From: Pseudomonas allokribbensis
Lineage (GTDB): Bacteria; Pseudomonadota; Gammaproteobacteria; Pseudomonadales; Pseudomonadaceae
DNA: 64,000 bases
Direction: 5' to 3'
Assembly (NCBI RefSeq): GCF_014863605.1
Contig: NZ_CP062252.1
Location: 4,287,001-4,351,000 of the forward strand
This document shows positions 45,185-52,100 of the stretch, piece by piece (the stretch's first letter is position 1; the number at the start of each line of letters is the position of its first letter). The position numbers and the translations under genes are program-made. The notes under the pieces were generated by a model. It was not told where the DNA came from, ran no database searches, and worked only from the letters and a program-made list of their open reading frames with translations.

Positions 45185-45517
45185 TCAAACATTGCCCTTG
45201 ATGCGAAATGCTTCCTTGAGCGGCACCTTTTTATCGTCATCACCATCCTCAAGACATCTATAGTCGCTGCCGCCCAACGCCGAGAGCATGGTTTGGTAAA
45301 GGCTCAATGACTTGAAATTGACCTGAAGCCACAGAACGCTTTCACTTTCATACATCAATCGAGCGTCATAATCAGCGCTGCTGTTGAGCGACTGATCTTT
45401 CAGGTAGAAGTCACCAGGCTGTTGCACGCGAACGCATGCGCCGCTGCCCTCTACTTTCTTCATTACTTTGCTGGCTGATGTGGTGTCGTCGAACACCAGC
45501 TTGCATTCATAACTCAT
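45185..45517 (-). CDS. 110-aa PAAR-linked protein, copy 2
   Basis: 110 residues, almost identical to 48373-48705 (differences such as F/L, M/I and K/E). Not recognised. Order 110-aa gene then PAAR is kept at both full copies, so a role as adaptor, chaperone or effector partner of PAAR is possible. The C-terminal half holds VLWLQVNFKSLSLYQTMLSA and an Asp-rich loop (EDGDDDKK). Here the partner PAAR is truncated. Confidence 0.7.
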   Translation of the reverse strand: MSYECKLVFDDTTSASKVMKKVEGSGACVRVQQPGDFYLKDQSLNSSADYDARLMYESESVLWLQVNFKSLSLYQTMLSALGGSDYRCLEDGDDDKKVPLKEAFRIKGNV

Positions 45518-45543
45518 TGCAAAAATAAATCCGCCCCCTTTAT
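45518..45543 (-). repeat. half boundary element, copy 4
   Basis: AAAGGGGGCGGATTTATTTT then TGCA and the ATG of the 110-aa protein, copy 2. Same right arm as the full elements. Confidence 0.6.
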
Positions 45544-45554
45544 TCGATTGTTAT

Positions 45555-46292
45555 TTACATCTCAAACATACGCCTTCTCGCGAAAGGGGTTTTTATTGTG
45601 AAATTCCGTGTTAACGGTGTTGGAGTCCGATTGGAGTCGGTTCGAACCAAAGTGTTTGCGAGCTCTGAAAAATCGATTATCTGTTCCGGATGGCCTGAGA
45701 TTAGTATTGCTCGAGTATCAGAGAGATCTTCACCTAGCATGACGACAGTACACTTTTTTGAAAATAGCATTGCCATTATTTTATGAAATAACTTTAATGA
45801 GGAGACCTCAGAGAAATCTGTTCCTGAGGTTCTATACATCTCAGAGATTACACCGAGGATTTCTTTTTTATCACTTTCATTCAGCTCTATCTCTGATAAA
45901 AATATTAATGCATTCCATCCTTTGTATATGGCAGTCAAAAGTGTTTTTATTTCTTCGCCGCTAGAGAGGGCAGAGAGGTCACAGAAATGATGTTTCCCCT
46001 CAATGTCTAAGTCTAATTCCAAGTGTCTTCTTTTGTTCGCTGCGGCCAAGCCAAGCTTCCCAAATGCTCTTTTATGCTGGCCTAACTTCTTCGCGATACT
46101 GCTACTGGAATCGAGCTCGGCAGCAAGCACCGCATATATATTATGCCGAAAAAAAATGGGAGCCAAGCAATCAAAAATCAATCCATAATCATAGCCTGTA
46201 GCCAGATACCATATCGAGTCGCATGAATTATCAAAGCGAAATCCTGCAGATTTCGAAGCAAGAACGGACCCGGCATCAACTACAGCTTTCAT
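45555..46292 (-). CDS. unrecognised orphan immunity-like protein
   Basis: 245 residues from ATG 46292, with AAAGGA upstream. Mixed alpha/beta with several hydrophobic strands (KGWNALIFLSEIEL, CTVVMLGEDLSDTRAILI). AT-rich. No family recognised. A full inverted repeat lies 44 bases upstream and no toxin relic intervenes. Confidence 0.5.
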   Translation of the reverse strand: MKAVVDAGSVLASKSAGFRFDNSCDSIWYLATGYDYGLIFDCLAPIFFRHNIYAVLAAELDSSSSIAKKLGQHKRAFGKLGLAAANKRRHLELDLDIEGKHHFCDLSALSSGEEIKTLLTAIYKGWNALIFLSEIELNESDKKEILGVISEMYRTSGTDFSEVSSLKLFHKIMAMLFSKKCTVVMLGEDLSDTRAILISGHPEQIIDFSELANTLVRTDSNRTPTPLTRNFTIKTPFARRRMFEM

Positions 46293-46335
46293 TGTGGGCA
46301 TCCTTTAGACTTTTGATTCTCATATTAATAACATT

Positions 46336-46394
46336 AAAGGTGACAGATTTATATAATGCAAAAATGATGCAAAAAAACAAATCCGCCCCCCTTT
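46336..46394 (-). repeat. cassette-boundary inverted repeat, copy 5
   Basis: Best-preserved copy: AAAGGTGACAGATTTAT, spacer with two TGCAAAAA units, ACAAATCCGCCCCCCTTT. The outer arms are imperfect inverted repeats of each other (12-13 of 17). Separates genes 45555 and 46464. Confidence 0.7.
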
Positions 46395-46463
46395 ACCAGT
46401 CTAATCAACTAATAACGACAACAATAAATCCGATGTCATTTAAAATTAATAGAAATCATCCTT

Positions 46464-47057
46464 TCATGAGACTTGAATTACAAGCTCTCCCGCCAACAAA
46501 TCTTCATCGACAATATTTCTCTTCAATAACAGATACCCCATACCACCCACAAAAATACTCTTATGGCTAGGCGCCGCTTTGTTAAGCCGAGAGTTGTTGA
46601 TCTGAAGAACATAAGTCAAGTCATCTCGACTCTCATCATCTTGAATCCATGCAGGAATGCCAGCAATCTTAGCGACTCCATTTTCATCGCTATCTTCACT
46701 TGTATTTTCGATTGCAGTAATTAATAGCGAGGGAAAAATTGGTTTTCCATAACCGTCCACTTGCCGATTGGAAGGTCTGTACGCTAGAACTTTGCCCCCT
46801 TCGTTCATCGCCGTGTTGATGTAGGAGTCGGAGGATACCGAGTAAGGTGTAAAAAGCGAAATCATGATTTCTTCGCTTATTTGCACTTGCGGAATGTAGC
46901 GATTGATGAACGCTGCCGAAAGACTCGCTAAATGTAACAAAGGTGCGCCAGTCGAGTCGGTCGGCCAAGCGATCGACTCAGGCAGGTAAGGGTTACCGCC
47001 AAGAAATGGATACATCTTGTCAGGGTTACCATTCGAAAAAACCAATTCATTGAACAT
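46464..47057 (-). CDS. DUF1963 (YwqG-like) immunity protein 2
   Basis: 197 residues. LGGNPYLPESIAWPTDSTGAPLLHLASL, KIAGIPAWIQDDES and HKSIFVGGMGYLLLKRN are DUF1963 blocks; paralogue of 43915-44511. It follows the toxin relic at 47061 by three bases, the normal toxin-immunity order. Confidence 0.68.
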   Translation of the reverse strand: MFNELVFSNGNPDKMYPFLGGNPYLPESIAWPTDSTGAPLLHLASLSAAFINRYIPQVQISEEIMISLFTPYSVSSDSYINTAMNEGGKVLAYRPSNRQVDGYGKPIFPSLLITAIENTSEDSDENGVAKIAGIPAWIQDDESRDDLTYVLQINNSRLNKAAPSHKSIFVGGMGYLLLKRNIVDEDLLAGELVIQVS

Positions 47058-47060
47058 CGA

Positions 47061-47428
47061 TTATTCCTCTTTAATTGCATGGGCAGGGACAGCCTGCCAA
47101 GGAACCTTTAGCTTGTTTTCTGAGCTGCCTAGCTCGAGAAGCTGGAAACCCGATGATCTTAAAGCTCCTTGCCAAACATCCGTTTGACGCTTAGAAGGTA
47201 GCCCATCTGCTCCAAGCTGAAACTCGTCACGCCCTACATTCAAATGCTGAACTGCCAGTACATTCTCATTGATTTGTACATGCATATGCATGCCCCGAGG
47301 AAGCGCAATAGAGGGGTTAGCTTTATTTCGCCCCTCCTCGGGAGTCAGTCACCTCTGCTCCAAAGCTTCATTGCGAACGAATTCATGAGCGTCTAGTTCA
47401 TCTCCCCTGTTAGCTTTCCCGATCGAGC
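47061..47428 (-). pseudogene. Rhs toxin tip relic with in-frame stop
   Basis: One frame reads GDELDAHEFVRNEALEQR, TGA at 47349-47351, then LTPEEGRNKANPSIALPRG, MHMHVQINENVLAV and so on to IKEE. The HE..RNEAL and NPSIALP blocks are typical of one class of Rhs/CdiA C-terminal tips. The frame opens inside the boundary element at 47431 and ends three bases before a DUF1963 immunity gene. The stop codon plus missing Rhs core make it inactive, though the 76-codon downstream part could still be translated from ATG 47291. Confidence 0.65.
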
Positions 47429-47430
47429 AC

Positions 47431-47485
47431 AAAGGTGACAGATTTATATAGTGCAAAAATTATACAAAAACAAACCTGACCCAAT
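47431..47485 (-). repeat. cassette-boundary inverted repeat, copy 6
   Basis: AAAGGTGACAGATTTATATA, spacer with GTGCAAAAAT, ACAAACCTGACCCAATTA. Lies immediately upstream of the toxin tip relic, which shows that the element borders complete toxin-immunity cassettes. Confidence 0.65.
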
Positions 47486-47496
47486 TACTCCATTAA

Positions 47497-47902
47497 TCAC
47501 AACTGAGGAATATCGATGCCATTTTTGCGAAGAATTGAAGTTATTTTTTCTAGGAGTTTGACCGGCAGCTCGCTTGGAGCTCCATAGACATCTACTATTC
47601 CGACCTCGACCGCGCTATCCACAACATGGCAAAAATCGTCAATATCTTGAGATGGAATCGATTGGTTAAGGTCTTGAGGCATATCATCCCCCCTTCCACT
47701 GAGTGGCAACAGTGCACCCTTTCTCTCCCACTCAGCCAAGTCACGACCTTCAGGAAAACTATTAAGGTGGACTATCAACTCATCGACTGCCACGTGCCGA
47801 ATAGATTTTGCTACGCAATAAGCATGTAAAAGCTTTGATGCGTAGAGATTGTAAATCTCTCGGAGAAAGATTGAAAAGTTTGCTTAAACACTCTGACATC
47901 AT
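47497..47902 (-). pseudogene. frameshifted immunity-like gene
   Basis: ATG 47902 follows a perfect GGAGG and begins MMSECLSKLFNLSPRDLQ; that frame stops after about 40 codons near 47777. The neighbouring frame then continues from about 47793 (VAVDELIVHLNSFPEGRDLA ... GIDIPQL) for 98 codons. Merged length ~135 residues suits one protein, so I call a frameshift. Two overlapping genes are less likely because the second has only a GTG without ribosome-binding site. Confidence 0.55.
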
Positions 47903-48041
47903 GATTTCCTCCGCCCCCACCGACAACTTTCAAGTTAAATTTCTTCACCAACTTTCAAGGGGGAGACAGGTGTGATCGTGGTTAAGGTTCTCACACGTAA
48001 AATACGCGACATTGAAGTATGCCTAATCGAAATTCAGAAAC

Positions 48042-48305
48042 TTAGCTGATCACGGCGCCTTTCGGGCCGCTGGCAATCAGCGCCGCCCCGCAGGCGGTTT
48101 TCATACCGTCCAGTGCGATGGGTGTGCCGTCCACGGTGTAAATGCTGCTGCCCTCGGCAATCGGGAAAATCCCCTTGCACAGCGGGCAACTGACCTTGTG
48201 ACCGACCCCGGCAATCGGCTTGCCGTTGAGGTCGGTCCGGGAGAACGCTTCGAGGACCTTGCCACCGTGAGTGGTGGAGTCGCCCAAGCGAATGGCGTCT
48301 TTCAT
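48042..48305 (-). CDS. PAAR-domain spike tip protein
   Basis: 87 residues, a stand-alone PAAR protein (PF05488): GDSTTHGGKV, AGVGHKVSCPLCKG, FPIAEGSSIYTVDGTPIALDG and ACGAALIASG. It sharpens the VgrG spike and recruits effectors; His and Cys residues bind zinc. Unlike many Rhs effectors, neither Rhs in this window carries its own PAAR, so this protein may serve Rhs2. Translated downstream of the 110-aa protein. Confidence 0.9.
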   Translation of the reverse strand: MKDAIRLGDSTTHGGKVLEAFSRTDLNGKPIAGVGHKVSCPLCKGIFPIAEGSSIYTVDGTPIALDGMKTACGAALIASGPKGAVIS

Positions 48306-48372
48306 GTTGTCACTCCTTTGACCATGGCCTGTCTATTTGCACTGACGCACGATGCAGACCTTCAACCGCTCT

Positions 48373-48705
48373 TCAAACATTACCCTTGATGCGAAATGCT
48401 TCCTTGAGCGGCACCTTTTCATCGTCATCACCATCCTCAAGACATCTATAGTCGCTGCCGCCCAACGCCGAGAGCATGGTTTGGTAAAGGCTCAATGACT
48501 TGAAATTGACCTGAAGCCACAGAACGCTCTCACTTTCATAGATTAATCGAGCGTCATAATCAGCGCTGCTGTTGAGCGACTGATCTTTCAGGTAGAGGTC
48601 ACCAGGCTGTTGCACGCGAACGCATGCGCCGCTGCCCTCTACTTTCTTCATTACTTTGCTGGCTGAAGTGGTGTCGTCGAACACCAGCTTGCATTCATAA
48701 CTCAT
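48373..48705 (-). CDS. 110-aa PAAR-linked protein, copy 1
   Basis: 110 residues (MSYECKLVFDDTTSASKVMK). Next in order after rhs2 and its immunity gene and before PAAR. ATG 48705 chosen because all three copies begin MSYEC; an upstream in-frame start at 48741 falls in the repeat element. No recognised fold. Near-identical to 45185-45517, and the 5' half is repeated at 42906-43196. Confidence 0.72.
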   Translation of the reverse strand: MSYECKLVFDDTTSASKVMKKVEGSGACVRVQQPGDLYLKDQSLNSSADYDARLIYESESVLWLQVNFKSLSLYQTMLSALGGSDYRCLEDGDDDEKVPLKEAFRIKGNV

Positions 48706-48735
48706 TGCAAAAAATAAATCCGTCCCAATTATTGG
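48706..48735 (-). repeat. half boundary element, copy 7
   Basis: AATTGGGACGGATTTATTTT then TTGCA and the ATG of the 110-aa protein, copy 1. It shows the right arm of the element in its probable original context, as leader of this gene. Confidence 0.6.
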
Positions 48736-48754
48736 AACCAAACATGCATTGACT

Positions 48755-49111
48755 TCATTCGTTGAGAAACCTCAAAAGTTCTGCAAGTACTGAGGCCTCT
48801 GAACGCTCCAAAGTTTTCCTGATTTCGTCACAACCGCCTTTTGCAGACACCACCTTGCCCTTCAACATTTCCCCTTCAGGAGTACATATATCCAGACTCA
48901 CAACATAACTCCCGCCCTCTACTTGCTCACCTTCAAAAACAAGCTCAATTTCCTCGGGGAAAACCGTAACATATACAGAGAACTTGTCACCCGCATAATC
49001 GTAATGACCACAGTTTCTACTTAATACACCGCCCTGTTCTCTCGACGCCTGTCCATAAATCCTGTCTAAAAATTCCTGAAGTAGATCAACGCATTTTTGT
49101 TTTTCAGTCAT
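48755..49111 (-). CDS. immunity protein for Rhs2
   Basis: 118 residues (MTEKQKCVDLLQEFLDRIYG). Start ATG 49111 shares one base with the rhs2 stop (TAATG), so translation is coupled. Alpha/beta with an acidic surface (FPEEIELVFEGEQVEGGSY). No family recognised. Position makes it the cognate immunity gene. Confidence 0.75.
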   Translation of the reverse strand: MTEKQKCVDLLQEFLDRIYGQASREQGGVLSRNCGHYDYAGDKFSVYVTVFPEEIELVFEGEQVEGGSYVVSLDICTPEGEMLKGKVVSAKGGCDEIRKTLERSEASVLAELLRFLNE

Positions 49112-52100
49112 TACTTCACCCCTTTGCGGCTTATTGATTTCAACACACCGTCAGTCAGGGCGTGATTGGATTCTGCTCCACGGGTATTTGCCCATGCTTT
49201 CAGTTTTGAATCATCAGGATCGTCAGATGGACGAATAGTCACATGCCCGCTCTCTTTGTCATTAATTACATCAAAACCACAAGAGCAAAGCGCTTCAACA
49301 TCGAGCTCAACATATTTTCCAGGCCCCATATTGTCCACTGACATATCGGCTGACAAACCCGGAGCGTTACTTCCTTTACGAACATCATCCTTGTTCGGAC
49401 GCGGTGTCATGCTGCTCGCCGTACCGGATCCACCTCTAAACACACTGCCCGTCGTCAAGGTCTTAGGTTTGAAGCGATTGAGTCCCAAAGGGTCAATCCA
49501 GCTCACTGGGTTAGAAGCATATTGATAGAGGTTTATGCCTCCAAAATAACTGATCGGGTCATGCGAAATAAACCGACCGATCTTCGGATCATAGTACCGA
49601 TACCTGTTGTAATGCAGCCCCGTCTCATGATCGTGATACTGCCCCTGAAACCTGATCGGGTTCGTCACGCCATGCTGGCGCGCCCAGTCCGAATGCTGCT
49701 CCGTCACCTGCCCCCACGCCTTGTACTGCGCGGTCCAGGCCATTTTGCCTTGTGAATCCGTCAGTTCCTGCGGTGTTCCCAGGTGATCGCACTGGTACCA
49801 AGCCAGCGCATCAAACGGCAATGCCGTTGCCTTGTGATTCCACACCGGGTCTTCATCGAGCCTGTATTCACCACTGTAATCCGGCAGCCCCATCAGATTG
49901 ATCGGCGCATGCCGTACAGCCTGTGCAACAGGTACAAAAGTCCCCGGCTCGAAGACGTAGTGCACCGTGCGACCCGGCTCGCCATCGCCCTGCGCCAGAC
50001 TGCTTTCCCACGCGAGGTTGTCGCCGTCCCATCCGTAAAGCGTAAAACCGCAGCCCAGTTCACGCTGTTTGCGGGCGTGCTCGCTTCTATTCCAGAGGGA
50101 ACCGGCTTCCGGACGCTGTTTATAGTGCGCGCGGGAGTTTTTGTGCAGGCGGCGTCCCAGTGCGTCGTAAGCGAAATCTACGCTCAGGCGCGGATCTTCG
50201 AAATGCACCAGTCGATCAAACAGGTCCCAACGCATATCGCTACGCTGACCGTTGTGCCAGCGCTGGATCTGATTACCGCGTTCGTCGTAGTCGTAGTGGG
50301 TGCCGGCGTATTCGCGCAGCAGGTTGTCGACCAGTTTGCTGCGCGGCGGCGTCAGATCCAGTGGACGACGGATTTCGGCAGTCTTGTCATCCAGCAGGTT
50401 ACCGGCCGGGTCGAAGGCGAACGTTTCAACGCTTTGACGCGTCACGGCGCTGAGCAGTCGGCCGACGGGATCGTAACGATAGGCGAGCGGGCCGCGACGA
50501 CTGTCGTTGATATCAGTCAGTTGGCCGGCAGCGTCGTATTTGTATTCGCGCTTGAGTAGAGTGCTTTTGTCATCGCTGCGCCCCAGCAGTTGCTCCTGCA
50601 AGCGACCGGCCGGGTCCCAGCTTTGGGTTTGCAGCAAATGGTTACCTTGATGACGGGCAACTTCGCGGTGCAGGTCGTCGCGTTCGTAACCGATCAGCTC
50701 ATGCTCGTCCAGGCGCATGCCCAGCAGGTGGCCGCTGCCGTAAGTGAGCCAACTGACGCGGTGTCCGTCCGGGCGAACGGTGGCAACACGCTGGTTGAGC
50801 ACGTCGTACTCGTGCTGCCAGATCGCGACGGTTGGCTTTTCCAGTCCGAGGTAATGTTGGTGTTCGCGCAGCAGATTGCCGGCCGGGTCGTGGAACCATT
50901 GCAGGCGGCTGTCGGCGTTGTCGGCCAGCACCATGTTGCCGTTGCCGTCATAGGCAAAGATTTCGCTTTGCGATTGATCACCCAGGGTGGCGCGACGCTC
51001 GGTCAAGCGGCCCATCGGGTCGAAGCTCACCGAGATGACGCGTTTGCCATTGATCGATTGGGCAAGGCGACCCGTTTGAGCATCGTATTGATAGCGCGTG
51101 GCGCGGCCGTCGAAGCCGCGTTCTTCCAACAGGCGTCCGACCGGGTCGTAGTGGAAGTGTGCGCGTTGTTCGTTTTCGTTTTCCAGGGCGGTTAACCGTC
51201 CGAGGCGGTCCCAGCGATAGCGCAGGGTTTGCTCGGCGGCATCGACACGTTCGGCAATCAAACCGGCCGCGCTATAGCTCCAGGTGGTGCAGCGATCGAG
51301 ACCGTCGACATGTGTCAACAGCCGGCCTTCGGCGTCGCGTTCAAAGCGTTCTTCAGTCTTGTCCGGGTGCTTGATCAGTACCAGTTGGCCAGCCTTGTAT
51401 TCGTATTCGGTGGCGTTACCGGCGGCGTCAGTGAAGCAAATCATCTGCCCCAGTTCGTTGTATTCCCAGGCGCTGGTCTTGCCTGAGCAGTCGACGTACT
51501 CGACCAGTTGCCCGGCGTCGTTGTAGTCCAACGTCTTTTCGTTGCCGTTGGCGTCCTTGATCGCGGTGGGCTGACCGGATTTGTTGTAGGCGTATTCGGT
51601 TTTGTTGCCCAGCGGATCGAGCGCTTCAACCAGGTTGCCTTGGTCGTCATAGGCGCGTTGCCACTGACCACCCTCGGCGTCGCTGATCTTGATCAGCATG
51701 TCCTGATCATCGTAGGCGTAATGCATCACCGTGTGATCGGCGCGGATGTGTTCGAGCAGGTTGCTGCGTTCATCGTAGCTGTAGCGATCCGTGCTGCCAT
51801 CGGCATTCACGCGGCGCACGATGTTCTTGGCCTCGTCGCGGAAGAACCATTCCGAACGCTCATCCGCGTAACGGATGCGGTAGGTGTAGCCAAGGATGTC
51901 GTAGTAGTGCCAGGTCTCGTTGCCGAGCGCATCGGTGACGTAGGTGAGACGGATGTTTTCGTCCCACTCCAGGCGCGAGTCGAAGCTGCCGTCGTCCGCC
52001 CATTCGCGGATGGCTTTGGCCTTGGCGCCCGGACCGTCCCACTGCAGGTTCATGCCACGCCCGGTGCGGTCGGTGTAACGGGTGATCAGGTGATGCTGGA

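Noticed and set aside
40942..48735. CRISPR array as explanation for the repeated elements
   Set aside because: Copies are irregularly spaced (about 1-3 kb), imperfect and separated by genes; no short uniform spacers, no cas genes.
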